A DNA stretch of 46,361 bases from assembly GCA_012522345.1 (NCBI GenBank), contig JAAYKO010000045.1:1-46361 (forward strand), read 5' to 3'. Positions within the stretch are counted from its first letter, which is position 1, and each line of letters starts with the position of its first letter. Both the position numbers and the translations under genes were made by a program. This DNA comes from Acholeplasmataceae bacterium. GTDB taxonomy: Bacteria; Bacillota_I; Bacilli_A; Acholeplasmatales; UBA5453. Below, in pieces: positions 1-9,483 of the stretch. The notes under the pieces were generated by a model that was not told the DNA's origin, did no database searches, and was given only the letters and a program-made list of their open reading frames with translations.

Positions 1-19
1 ATTAAAGGCTTTGTCTTAT

Positions 20-1726
20 TTATTTTTCATTTAACTTTTCAAGAATATATTCACTTGTAAAATAATCTTCAAGCTCTCTCGGTTGAAGTTCTTCTGTCGT
101 AATATTATCTTCATATGTAATGACAGATTCATCATCAACTTCAGTTACAACTCTTGTTTTTTCTAAAATAACTTTTTTATTTTCGTATTCGATTTGATCC
201 AGTTTTAAAACTGAATCAAAATAAGCATACTCACTTGTGCGAGCCCTTTCTTCATTGCCAATTAAAGGACTTGCTTTAATAGTCATCACACCATCATTTG
301 TTAAAATATTAAGCTCCGGGTTTAAAGCGAAAAGTGTATCGTGATAACTATAATATGATTGTCCAATTAAACCGCCTAAATAAATAAAGTCAAACCGGTC
401 AATATTAGTCTCTTCGCTGCCACCAAGAGTAATCTTAGTTTCAGCCAAAATATTTTCTAACGCTGAATTTGAAGCGATTGTTCCAGCAAGCCCACCACTC
501 GCATAGGTGTCTCTTTTTGATTGAGTACTTACAGAATGAGTTAGTTTCTCGACATTAATGTTTGCAACAACTGCTGCTTCATCAATTTTAGTATCGCTAG
601 CTTTTCCGATTAAACCTCCTAATGAAACTTCGATTACTTCATTGTAAGTTATTGCGGTAACTTCTGTTTTTACAGTTAAATCTAAGTTAGCACTGACCTG
701 CTTTAAATAGCTTCTTTTAGCTGAAAGCGAAGATGAACGTCCTACCGCACCACCGATGTCAGCTGTATCGGCATTATTTAAAATAATTTCAACATCAGCA
801 TGACTGTTTTCGATTATTGCAGAAGCCATTGTCCCAGCTAGACCACCTAAAGAAAACTCAGTTCTTGAAATTGCGTTAATCTCAAAATCAATTTGGGCGC
901 TTGAGTTTTTAATTACAGCATCGGAATCGTTATACCCACTAAGTCCCCCAATATGGCTAACTCCTGTATAAGAAAAGGCAGTTATAATTTTACTATTTGT
1001 AAGATGAACATTATCTATTGTCCCTTCATTACGACCACTAACTAAACTAATATATTGGCTGTAAAGAGCTGTACTAGTCAGTCTAATCTCAGCATTATCA
1101 ATATTTAAATTAGCGATTGTTCCTCTGTTTCTGGCAAAAAGACCGAGATAAGTTTTTCTTGTTTTAATTGTAAAGTTCTTAATTGTTTTATCATTACCAT
1201 CAAAATGACCTTGAAATGCTGTAGTTTGAAATAATGAAACATATTCTGAGCCTGCAAAATCTAAATCTTCTTCTAAACGATAATAAGCTGAAGCATCTTT
1301 TTCAATTTCTTTAAAATCTTCAATTGTATTAATTGGTTTAGGGTTATCCTTTGAAGAACCGATAATGCTTGTTTTAAATGTTTTAGTATCAAACTTATGT
1401 GATTTCTTATTGATGGTAGCATGAATAGAAATAGTATATTCATAATCGATTGATAAATTTTTCAGCTCTACTGTAGTAATCTCTTTATCTTTATCAAATG
1501 TTGCATTAAACGTTGAGTAAAGTGAATCCTTATAAAAGACTCTTGCAACAATTGAGTTTTCGACTATTTCCTCGTTGGGGTCATTTACCTCTAAAACTAC
1601 AAAAGCTGAAGTTCTTGCTGGGGTAATTGACTCGATTGTGATTTCTGCTGAAATCGTTTCTTTGTTACAACTTGTCAGTAAAACTAAAAATAAGCTAAAA
1701 ATAAGTAAGATGTATTTTTTCATCAT
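20..1726 (-). CDS. Lipoprotein with GLUG-type beta-helix repeats; N-terminal part possibly fibronectin-III-like
   Basis: Signal peptide with lipobox (MMKKYILLIFSLFLVLLTSC); repeated GGLxG-type motifs (GGLSGYN, GGLAGTM, GGAVGRS, GGLIGKAS, GGLAGTI, GGLIGQS). Start overlaps the gltX stop; GGAGG Shine-Dalgarno lies inside the gltX 3' end. Confidence 0.75.
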   Translation of the reverse strand: MMKKYILLIFSLFLVLLTSCNKETISAEITIESITPARTSAFVVLEVNDPNEEIVENSIVARVFYKDSLYSTFNATFDKDKEITTVELKNLSIDYEYTISIHATINKKSHKFDTKTFKTSIIGSSKDNPKPINTIEDFKEIEKDASAYYRLEEDLDFAGSEYVSLFQTTAFQGHFDGNDKTIKNFTIKTRKTYLGLFARNRGTIANLNIDNAEIRLTSTALYSQYISLVSGRNEGTIDNVHLTNSKIITAFSYTGVSHIGGLSGYNDSDAVIKNSSAQIDFEINAISRTEFSLGGLAGTMASAIIENSHADVEIILNNADTADIGGAVGRSSSLSAKRSYLKQVSANLDLTVKTEVTAITYNEVIEVSLGGLIGKASDTKIDEAAVVANINVEKLTHSVSTQSKRDTYASGGLAGTIASNSALENILAETKITLGGSEETNIDRFDFIYLGGLIGQSYYSYHDTLFALNPELNILTNDGVMTIKASPLIGNEERARTSEYAYFDSVLKLDQIEYENKKVILEKTRVVTEVDDESVITYEDNITTEELQPRELEDYFTSEYILEKLNEK

Positions 1727-3066
1727 AAATCCTCCAGTAATTTAATCGTTTTCGCAATTCTTTCTAAGACTTCATCTCTTCCGATTAAAGCGAGCATTTT
1801 AGGCAGCTCGGGGCCATGCATTAAGCCAGTAGTTGCTATTCTTGCTGGCATATATAAATTTTTACCGCGAACATTGAGTTGCTTTCCTGTTTGTTTAATT
1901 GCCTCAAAAATCATTTTTGGGCTAAAGTCTGTTTCAGCGAGCAACTTTGAGAAGTGTTTAATTGTTTTTAAAACATTTTCTTGTTCCTTTAAAAAGTCTA
2001 ACGCCTTTTTCTCAATCATAAAGTCTTCAGTGAAAAACTCATTATATAGTTCAACAATTTGGGCTCCAAATTCACATCTATCTTGCAGAAGACTTGCAAA
2101 ATCAGTTAACCATTTCTCATCTTCAATTGAAATTTTTTCTGCAACTAAAAATGGTTTTATCAATTTAATAAATTCTTCTAAAGTTAAGTTTTTAAGATAA
2201 GTGTGATTAATGAATTTAAGTTTATCTTGATCGAACATGCTCGGTGATTTTGATAATCTACTCGCTTCAAAAAGTTCGATAACTTCTGCTTTAGATAAGA
2301 TTTCTTGGTTAATCGCAGGCGACCAACCTAAAAGGGTAATAAAATTAAACAATGCTTCTGGTAAATAACCTAGATCTCGATATTGACTGATAAATTGAAC
2401 AATTGAATGATCCCGCTTTGAAAGTTTTTGGCGTTGTTCATTGACGATTAATGTCATATGGCCAAAAAGAGGTACCTCCCAGCCAAAGGAATTATAAACC
2501 ATAATCTGTTTAGGGGTGTTGGTGATGTGTTCTTCGCCTCTTAAAACATGAGTTATTTTCATTAAGTGATCATCAACAACAACCGCAAAATTATACGTCG
2601 GGATTCCATTTTCTTTAAGAATAATCCAATCTTCGATATCTTCACTAGCAAAGGAAAGTTTTCCTCTGACCAAATCAGTAAATTCATAGACTTGATTTTC
2701 AGGGACTTTAAACCGCAAGGCATAGTTTGTTGAACCCTCTTTATAATCTTTATAAGCGAAACCTTTTTCAAGAAGTTCTTGACCATACTTTTGATAATAT
2801 TCAAGTCTATCTAGTTGTCTATAGGGACCATAAGGACCACCTTTGTCTGGCGATTCATCCCAGTCAACCCCAAGCCATGATAGATTTTCAAGTTGTGATT
2901 TTTCTCCGGTTTCAACATTTCTTGCAATATCAGTATCTTCAATCCTAATAATAAAATCGCCTTGATAGTGGCGGGCAAATAAATAGTTGAAAATTGCTGT
3001 TCGAGCATTACCGATATGAAGCAGTCCTGTTGGACTTGGCGCATAACGAACTCTAACTTTTTTCAT
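1723..3066 (-). CDS. gltX: Glutamyl-tRNA synthetase
   Basis: HIGH-type motif (PSPTGLLHIGNARTAIFNYLFARH), KLSKRDHS motif, typical GluRS length (447 aa); ends in TGA. Confidence 0.95.
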   Translation of the reverse strand: MKKVRVRYAPSPTGLLHIGNARTAIFNYLFARHYQGDFIIRIEDTDIARNVETGEKSQLENLSWLGVDWDESPDKGGPYGPYRQLDRLEYYQKYGQELLEKGFAYKDYKEGSTNYALRFKVPENQVYEFTDLVRGKLSFASEDIEDWIILKENGIPTYNFAVVVDDHLMKITHVLRGEEHITNTPKQIMVYNSFGWEVPLFGHMTLIVNEQRQKLSKRDHSIVQFISQYRDLGYLPEALFNFITLLGWSPAINQEILSKAEVIELFEASRLSKSPSMFDQDKLKFINHTYLKNLTLEEFIKLIKPFLVAEKISIEDEKWLTDFASLLQDRCEFGAQIVELYNEFFTEDFMIEKKALDFLKEQENVLKTIKHFSKLLAETDFSPKMIFEAIKQTGKQLNVRGKNLYMPARIATTGLMHGPELPKMLALIGRDEVLERIAKTIKLLEDL

Positions 3067-3094
3067 TACGACACATCCTTTTCATGCAAATAAT

Positions 3095-3123
3095 ATTATA
3101 CGCTATAAAAAAGATTTTAACAA
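3095..3123 (-). promoter_or_regulatory. Sigma-70-type promoter for gltX-lipoprotein operon
   Basis: Minus strand TTGTTA-N17-TATAAT just upstream of gltX. Confidence 0.6.
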
Positions 3124-3134
3124 ACTATTTTAAA

Positions 3135-3162
3135 AGAAAAAAACCCAACACTCTGGGTTTTA
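3135..3162 (-). terminator. Intrinsic terminator after rpsI
   Basis: Minus strand AAAACCCAGAGTGTTGGGTTTTTTTCTTTT. Confidence 0.75.
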
Positions 3163-3172
3163 TTGAAAAAAA

Positions 3173-3562
3173 TTAACGTTTTGAAAATTGACTTGCCTTA
3201 CGGGCTTTTTTAAGACCATACTTTTTACGTTCTTTAACCCGAGCATCACGAGTAATTAAACCTGCTGGTTTTAAGACTTTTCTCAGCTCTGGATCAACTT
3301 CTAAAAGTGCTCTTGAGATGCCAAGTCTAATCGCACCAGCTTGTCCAGTAAGACCACCACCGAAAACATTTACTTCAATGTCAAACTTACCATCATTTTC
3401 AGTGATTTCTAGCGGTTGTAGAACATCTAAACGTGTCGCTGGAGAAGGAATATATTCTTCAAACTCACGACCGTTGACGAGAAACTTACCTGTTCCACTA
3501 GTTAAAATAACTCTAGCTACACTCTTTTTTCTCCGACCAGTACCAAAGTATTGTACTTGCAT
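3173..3562 (-). CDS. rpsI: 30S ribosomal protein S9
   Basis: Typical S9 sequence ([15 protein letters not shown] ... [25 protein letters not shown]). Confidence 0.97.
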   Translation of the reverse strand: MQVQYFGTGRRKKSVARVILTSGTGKFLVNGREFEEYIPSPATRLDVLQPLEITENDGKFDIEVNVFGGGLTGQAGAIRLGISRALLEVDPELRKVLKPAGLITRDARVKERKKYGLKKARKASQFSKR

Positions 3563-3563
3563 C

Positions 3564-3998
3564 TTATTCTACCTCCAAAACTTCAGGTTGTTGCGCTTGA
3601 TGCGGATGAGTTTCCTCGGCATAGACGTATAACTTACGATACATCTGTCGTCCTAAAGTCGTTTTGGGCAGCATTCCTTTTACTGCTTTTTCGACCATTC
3701 TTGTCGGAAATTTTTCCATTACTTCTTTAGCTGTGCGTTGCTTCAAGCCACCTGGATATCCACTATGACGATAATAAAGTTTATCGTCCCACTTATTACC
3801 AGTTAATTTAATTTTATCCGCATTAACTACAATTACATAATCACCACAATCTACATGAGGGGTATAGAAAGGGTTGTGCTTGCCTCTTAAAACGGATGCC
3901 ACTTGTGTTGCTAGGCGCCCAAGTGTTTTATCTTTGGCATCAACTAGATACCATTTTCTTTCAATATTATGTGCGCTAAGCATTTTTGTTTGTCTCAT
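3564..3998 (-). CDS. rplM: 50S ribosomal protein L13
   Basis: L13 signature ([47 protein letters not shown]), followed by rpsI. Confidence 0.97.
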   Translation of the reverse strand: MRQTKMLSAHNIERKWYLVDAKDKTLGRLATQVASVLRGKHNPFYTPHVDCGDYVIVVNADKIKLTGNKWDDKLYYRHSGYPGGLKQRTAKEVMEKFPTRMVEKAVKGMLPKTTLGRQMYRKLYVYAEETHPHQAQQPEVLEVE

Positions 3999-4004
3999 AA
4001 TAAA

Positions 4005-4030
4005 CCTCTCCTTATTTTAGTCTAATAAGG
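4005..4030 (-). promoter_or_regulatory. rplM 5'-UTR hairpin overlapping the Shine-Dalgarno; candidate L13 leader
   Basis: Minus strand CCTTATT-AGACTAA-AATAAGG (7-bp stem, 4010-4030); the 3' arm runs into the SD AAGGAGAGG (4005-4013). Confidence 0.5.
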
Positions 4031-4065
4031 GCTAAATGGCGTTTCTTTAAAAATGTACCGTATAA

Positions 4066-4094
4066 ATATTACTATATGTAAAGTGCTTTGTCAA
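4066..4094 (-). promoter_or_regulatory. Sigma-70-type promoter for rplM-rpsI
   Basis: Minus strand TTGACA (4089-4094)-N17-TAATAT (4066-4071). Confidence 0.75.
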
Positions 4095-4170
4095 ACAATA
4101 TTTTTTAATTTTAATTCAAATTATTTTAACACTTTGATTTTTCTCTAAGATTTGTTTAATTATCGCGTAA

Positions 4171-5064
4171 CTAAACGATCGTCTTTTTTTGAAAATTGCC
4201 AAAGATGTAGCGCACAGGCTGAGCTAACATAAAGGCGTTAGGATCTCTTTGGTAGACGATTTGTTTTAAAGCACCGAGTTCATAAGTTGAGATTGCTACA
4301 ACAACCATTGTTCGCTCAGTTTTCTTATAACCACCCTTAACATCTAACAACGTAACTCCACGATGCAAATTGACTAAAATCTCTTCGATGAGTTGCTCCG
4401 AATAATTTGTAATTATCTCAACTTTCATAAAGTTATAAGCCGTATGAATCTTATCGGTTACCAAAGTCGTTATAATTATTCTAATTGTTGTATAGGCTGC
4501 AATCGCACCACTCTTTAAAACGAGCCCACCGCCAATCGCGATAATCGCATTTAATATTAAGGAGATATAACCAACACTAATTCCTTTTTTTAGACTAAAG
4601 TATTGAGCAATAATATCAATTCCACCAGTCGATGAACCAAATCTCAAAGCGCCACCAATTCCAATTCCGGTAACTATTCCTCCAATAACTGCAAGTGAAA
4701 AAACATCTAATCCTTGAGTAATCCCAAAGTTATCTCTCGAAATAAAACCCATTACAGTTGACTGAATAACTACGCTGACAAGTGAGTAAAGAGTGAATTT
4801 CTTCGAGACTCCAAACCAACCTAAAATAATAATTGGAACATTGACTAGAAAAACAAAAATCCCTAAAAAGATATCACCAGGGTCAAGATCAAAATAAGTC
4901 ATTAAAATACTTCTAAATAGTTGTGCGAGTCCAGGGATTCCACCAGTAAATAGTGGCGGGGAGGTTTGTTCTAAAAACCAAATAACTCCAAAGCCATAAA
5001 CAAAGGTAAAAAACACAACTGCAGAAAAGGTTTTTAATTCCTGCAAAAATTGTTTTTTAGTCAT
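4171..5064 (-). CDS. YitT/DUF2179-family multi-pass membrane protein
   Basis: Hydrophobic N-terminal domain with GGALRFGSSTGGIDIIAQYFSLKKGISVG and C-terminal DUF2179-like segment (EIITNYSEQLIEEILVNLHRGVTLLDVKGGYKKTERTMVVVAIS). Confidence 0.85.
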   Translation of the reverse strand: MTKKQFLQELKTFSAVVFFTFVYGFGVIWFLEQTSPPLFTGGIPGLAQLFRSILMTYFDLDPGDIFLGIFVFLVNVPIIILGWFGVSKKFTLYSLVSVVIQSTVMGFISRDNFGITQGLDVFSLAVIGGIVTGIGIGGALRFGSSTGGIDIIAQYFSLKKGISVGYISLILNAIIAIGGGLVLKSGAIAAYTTIRIIITTLVTDKIHTAYNFMKVEIITNYSEQLIEEILVNLHRGVTLLDVKGGYKKTERTMVVVAISTYELGALKQIVYQRDPNAFMLAQPVRYIFGNFQKKTIV

Positions 5065-6622
5065 TTTTCTCTTCCAATATTTCAGTCATCTTCTTCTTTA
5101 AATCAAAACGTTCAAAGAGGACTTCAGGTTTATTCAAAACTGTATTATCTGGATATCCTCCAAACTCCTCTAATGACTTAAAAGTCTGAAGATCACAGTT
5201 TAATTGAGCAAAGATTTTTAAAGCTGTCGCTGGGATAAAAGCTTGCAATAAGACAGCAGCAAACCTAATTGTTTCTATTAACTCATAGAGCACTCCATCT
5301 AATTCTTTTTGAGTTTTCTCATTTCTATATAAGTTCCATGGTTCAGTTAAATCAATAAATTTATTTGCAGATCGCAATAGTTTCATTACTTCTTCTAAAG
5401 CGTCACCAACGCGATATTCCGCCATTTTTTCTCTTATCTTTGGCAATAAATTGACGCTTTCTTGACGTAAATTAATTTGATAATCTTTGTTAGTAAAAGC
5501 TTTTTTAACAATCCCAGTTCGATATTTATTTACCATCCCAATTGTTCGGTTAACTAAATTACCAAGCGTATTGGCAAGATCTGCATTGTTGCGTTCAATT
5601 AAAAGTTCATAAGTTAAATTTCCATCAGTTTGATAAGGTATTTCATGGAGCACATAATATCTTATTGTATCTTTATCAAAATGCTTTAACATCTCATCAG
5701 TATAAATCGTATTACCAATACTTTTACTCATTTTATTTTTATCAATTAAAATCCATGGGTGGGCAAAAATAGTTTTTGGCAATTCCAGATTTAGAGCCAT
5801 CAACATAATCGGCCAATAGATTGTATGAAATCTTAAGATATCTTTACCGATTAAATGGATGTTACAAGGCCAATATTTCTTAAACATTGGACTTGTTAAG
5901 TTCTCATCTAAATCAAAGCCAGAAATATAGTTTGTTAGGGCATCAATCCAAACATAGATCGTATGTTTTCCACCTAAAACAGGAATTCCCCAATCAAGAG
6001 TGGTTCGAGTAATACTTAAATCATGGAGGGGTTGTTGTAAGAAAGTGTTGACCATTTCATTTTTTCTTGTTTCTGGCAAAATAAAATTATCATTTTCTTC
6101 AATGTGCTTTAATAACCTCTCTTGGTATTTGTGTAAATTAAAAAAATAAGTTTCTTCTTCCATTAAAATCAGTTTATCGCCACTTGGACCGATACCTTTT
6201 TCAATATATTCTTTATCAAAAATATAAGCTTCATCACTAACACTGTACCAACCGCGATAATTTCCTAAGTAAATTTCATTTTGAGCTAAAAGACGATTAA
6301 ATATCTTTTCAACAACAATTTTGTGTCTTTGGTCGGTTGTTCTCACAAACTGATCATAAGCGATATCTAAAGAAGCATAAATGCGTTTTATTTCAGCCGT
6401 AATATAATCAACATGGTCAACTACCGAACGACCAAGTTTTTTGGCTGTTGTTTCAATCTTCAGCCCATGTTCATCTGTTCCTGTTTGGAAAAACACATCA
6501 TAGCCATCAAGTCTTTTAAATCTTGCAATACTATCAGCTAAAATGATTTCATAAACATTTCCAACATGAGGAATATTTGAGGCATAAACGATTGATGTGG
6601 TAATATAAAATGGTTTTTTCAT
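5057..6622 (-). CDS. metG: Methionyl-tRNA synthetase, short form
   Basis: FYITTSIVYASNIPHVGNVYE, GTDEHGLKIE and KMSKSIGN motifs; 521 aa, no C-terminal tRNA-binding domain. Confidence 0.95.
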   Translation of the reverse strand: MKKPFYITTSIVYASNIPHVGNVYEIILADSIARFKRLDGYDVFFQTGTDEHGLKIETTAKKLGRSVVDHVDYITAEIKRIYASLDIAYDQFVRTTDQRHKIVVEKIFNRLLAQNEIYLGNYRGWYSVSDEAYIFDKEYIEKGIGPSGDKLILMEEETYFFNLHKYQERLLKHIEENDNFILPETRKNEMVNTFLQQPLHDLSITRTTLDWGIPVLGGKHTIYVWIDALTNYISGFDLDENLTSPMFKKYWPCNIHLIGKDILRFHTIYWPIMLMALNLELPKTIFAHPWILIDKNKMSKSIGNTIYTDEMLKHFDKDTIRYYVLHEIPYQTDGNLTYELLIERNNADLANTLGNLVNRTIGMVNKYRTGIVKKAFTNKDYQINLRQESVNLLPKIREKMAEYRVGDALEEVMKLLRSANKFIDLTEPWNLYRNEKTQKELDGVLYELIETIRFAAVLLQAFIPATALKIFAQLNCDLQTFKSLEEFGGYPDNTVLNKPEVLFERFDLKKKMTEILEEKND

Positions 6623-6662
6623 AATTTGCTGCTCCCTTTTTTGTTATCCTTATTATTATATT

Positions 6663-6690
6663 AATAAAATGCCTTTATTTCAAGGCATTC
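6663..6690 (-). terminator. Intrinsic terminator overlapping the stop codon of the thioredoxin-like lipoprotein gene
   Basis: Minus strand AATGCCTTGAAATAAAGGCATTTTATT. Confidence 0.5.
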
Positions 6691-7511
6691 AAATATTTTT
6701 TAAAGAGTTTTTCAAGTTCGGATTTAAATTCCTTTTCTTGTTGTTTATTTAACGTTGCTTCAGTTGCGATATGATCTTTAAAACCGCCATTTAACGACCC
6801 GATTACTTCGCCATTACTGATTAAAAGTAAACTTGGCGCAAACAACCAATCGTAGACTTTATCATCGCGTTCAATTTGGCTTAAATGTTCGGCCGAAATT
6901 AAGTCGATTAAAGCTTGAAACTCTAAATTAAGTCTCATCTCACCAGCGATAAGTTCAATTTGTCTAATCGAACGCATATCGTAATAGTTGATAACTTCAA
7001 CACCTAAATTTTTCGCCACAAGATTATAATAGTAAACATATTCGATACACCAAGGACATGGCGGAAAACCTAAATATAAAAGATGTGTTCCACTACTAAA
7101 TAGTTCTAAGGTATCTTCATAGGTTAATATTTTAAAAACGTGATTTAAATCTTTTACTGCAGGATAAAAATTATAAAATTCATCGTCGGTTAAAGCTTTT
7201 ACAGTCAGTTTATAAGTATAAGTTTTATTATCAATTATTGCCTGAAGGGTCACTTTTTGATCGCTTTCGCCTTGAGTTACTACACCATAAATTCTGCCAC
7301 TTCCATAATCAACAATTTCAATGATGCTCGGATTACTACTTTTCCATAAAATGGTTTGTTCTTGATAGGATTGATTTAAGGTTAAATTACCACGAACACT
7401 TTTAGCGTTATCTTGAAAATAAAATTTAAAGAGTTGAGGTTCCTTTTTACAGCCTCCGATAAATAAAGAAAAAATCAAACATATAGTGATAAGATTAACT
7501 TTCTTTTTCAC
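6675..7511 (-). CDS. Lipoprotein with bacterial Ig-like N-terminal region and thioredoxin-fold C-terminal domain (CPWC motif)
   Basis: Lipobox (MKKKVNLITICLIFSLFIGGC); WKSSNPSIIEIVDYGSGRIYGV resembles Big_2-like Ig domains; LLYLGFPPCPWCIEYVYYYN resembles a thioredoxin-like active site. Confidence 0.65.
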   Translation of the reverse strand: MKKKVNLITICLIFSLFIGGCKKEPQLFKFYFQDNAKSVRGNLTLNQSYQEQTILWKSSNPSIIEIVDYGSGRIYGVVTQGESDQKVTLQAIIDNKTYTYKLTVKALTDDEFYNFYPAVKDLNHVFKILTYEDTLELFSSGTHLLYLGFPPCPWCIEYVYYYNLVAKNLGVEVINYYDMRSIRQIELIAGEMRLNLEFQALIDLISAEHLSQIERDDKVYDWLFAPSLLLISNGEVIGSLNGGFKDHIATEATLNKQQEKEFKSELEKLFKKYLNALK

Positions 7512-8352
7512 GTTTAATAACCTCCTGATAAACTAAATTTTTAGCTACTTCTAGTTTTTCACTTACTTTTTTTATCGCATCTTTTTTACTCATTCCTTGA
7601 GTTAAAAGTTCATCAACCAACTTTAAAATATCATCACGACTAATCTGATCCTTTTGATAACCTTCAACAAGAACTACAAACTCACCCTTTAGTTCTATCT
7701 TCGAATAATCATCACCTAAATAAAACTCATAAAAAGTCTCAAAAAGCTTAGTTAATTCTCTTGCGACAACAGATTTTCTCTTGCCAAAAACTTCAAATAA
7801 ACTATCCAATAAACCACTTAAGCGATTAGCACTTTCAAAGAAAATTAAAGTATGAGGATAATCTTTATAAACACTTAACATTTTTTTTCTTTGAGTTTGC
7901 TTACGGCCAACAAATCCAACAAAAGTGAAAGGTTGAGGAACTAATGAAGAACTAACTAAAGCAGTAAGAATTGAACTTGCACCAGGAATTGAAACAACTG
8001 GAAAATAGTCTTTGATCTCAGCAACTAAATAATAGCCAGGATCACTGATTCCTGGCGTTCCTGCGTCTGTGCAATATCCTATACTCAAGCCGTTTTCCAA
8101 ATGTTTAAAAATCTCTTTAATTGCTTGTTCTTCATTGAAAGAATGATAGCTATAAAGAGGTTTTTTTATTTCATAGAGCTCAAGCAATTTAGTAGTTACT
8201 CGTGTATCTTCTGCATAAATAATATCAACCTTTTTTAATGTCTCTAACGCTCTAATTGTTAAATCTTTTAAGTTGCCAATTGGTGTTGAAATTAAATAAA
8301 GGGTTGGTTTTTTTGTTTGAAAAGATTTTCTTATTTTCATTATGTTAAACAA
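7495..8352 (-). CDS. rsmI: 16S rRNA (cytidine1402-2'-O)-methyltransferase
   Basis: LYLISTPIGNLKDLTIRALETLKKVDIIYAEDTR ... YCTDAGTPGISDPG; typical RsmI. The N-terminal start may be a few codons downstream. Confidence 0.93.
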   Translation of the reverse strand: MFNIMKIRKSFQTKKPTLYLISTPIGNLKDLTIRALETLKKVDIIYAEDTRVTTKLLELYEIKKPLYSYHSFNEEQAIKEIFKHLENGLSIGYCTDAGTPGISDPGYYLVAEIKDYFPVVSIPGASSILTALVSSSLVPQPFTFVGFVGRKQTQRKKMLSVYKDYPHTLIFFESANRLSGLLDSLFEVFGKRKSVVARELTKLFETFYEFYLGDDYSKIELKGEFVVLVEGYQKDQISRDDILKLVDELLTQGMSKKDAIKKVSEKLEVAKNLVYQEVIKREKES

Positions 8353-8750
8353 ATTCTACGTGCTTTTTCTTTTAAGTCTCGCTCTTCAAACACTAAGGCA
8401 ACAAGATCACTTCTTTTAGCGTTGCTAATATTGAACTTTTTCATAATGTTTTCTAAAAAGAAATGCTCACTAGTGTTGTAAAAATCATCTATCATCGAAA
8501 GTTTTATCAAATTTAAAAAAACAATATTACGTGTTGAAATAGATTGACTTTTAAAAAATTCAACAGTTTCATCTAGATCGCTGGAGTGAAAAAAACTGTA
8601 CTCTTTGACAATATCATCCCCTACTTCAGCTAACATCATATTTAGTAGTCGTTGTTCATGGCTTGTGGTAGAGCCATCGACTTCAACCATATGAAGTGCT
8701 AAATCTAAATATTTCAATTTTTCTTTCCGACTTAATTTACTCAGAAGCAT
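8340..8750 (-). CDS. TerB-like helical protein
   Basis: LALHMVEVDGSTTSHEQRLLNMM matches the TerB-like pattern (a hydrophobic-DG-x-E-x-x-L core); about 136 aa, all-helical appearance. Confidence 0.55.
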   Translation of the reverse strand: MLLSKLSRKEKLKYLDLALHMVEVDGSTTSHEQRLLNMMLAEVGDDIVKEYSFFHSSDLDETVEFFKSQSISTRNIVFLNLIKLSMIDDFYNTSEHFFLENIMKKFNISNAKRSDLVALVFEERDLKEKARRICLT

Positions 8751-9483
8751 CTTCTTTCCTCCCGTAATTATAGATTTTTAAAACCTCAGCTGTCCATTTA
8801 TTATCTTGATAAACAAAAAGTGGTTTCAAGACATTCAAAAATGATGGTCTGCCACCTTTTGTAGCGTGTATTAAAACATGATTAGCTTTCTTGTTGTGTT
8901 TTGGATAGACAAAACGGATTTGTTTAGGTTCAAATTTATGTTCTTTTAAAATGGCAAAAACATCTGCTAATCGTTCAGGGCGATGAATCAAAAACAGAGA
9001 ACCACCATTTTTCAGCAGTTTATAACTTATCTCAACAATTTCTTCCAATGTTATTTTCACTTCATGGCGTGCAATTGTTAAATGTTCGCTTTGATTAAGA
9101 TTTGATGATTCATAGTATTTAAAATAAGGGGGATTACAGATAACTGTTTCAAAATTGATTGAAGAAAATATTTCTGGAGTATTTTTAATATCATCATGAT
9201 ACAACTTAATTTGTTCAGTCAGTCTGTTTTCTTTTATGCTTTTCAAACCTAACTCAAACGGCTCTTTTTGAATCTCGACACCATAAATCTGAGCATCAGT
9301 CTTAAGTGTTAAAAACATTGGTATAACGGCATTTCCTGTCCCTAAATCAATTATGTTTTTAACTCCTTTTTTTACTTTAACAAAATCAGCCAACAACATT
9401 GAATCTAAAGAAAAATGAAACGTTTTAGTCTTTTGATAAATTACATATTTTGGATAACCAAACAATTGATGCTTAATTCTCAT
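8737..9483 (-). CDS. trmN6: tRNA1(Val) (adenine37-N6)-methyltransferase-like protein (YabB/TrmN6)
   Basis: SAM-binding IDLGTGNAVIPMFL and VICNPPYFKYYES motifs; position between ricT and rsmI as in Bacillus. Confidence 0.85.
   Translation of the reverse strand: MRIKHQLFGYPKYVIYQKTKTFHFSLDSMLLADFVKVKKGVKNIIDLGTGNAVIPMFLTLKTDAQIYGVEIQKEPFELGLKSIKENRLTEQIKLYHDDIKNTPEIFSSINFETVICNPPYFKYYESSNLNQSEHLTIARHEVKITLEEIVEISYKLLKNGGSLFLIHRPERLADVFAILKEHKFEPKQIRFVYPKHNKKANHVLIHATKGGRPSFLNVLKPLFVYQDNKWTAEVLKIYNYGRKEDASE

Noticed and set aside
1874-3044. ORFs 1874-2200 (+), 2562-2804 (-), 2727-2948 (+), 2811-3044 (-)
   Set aside because: Alternative frames of gltX.
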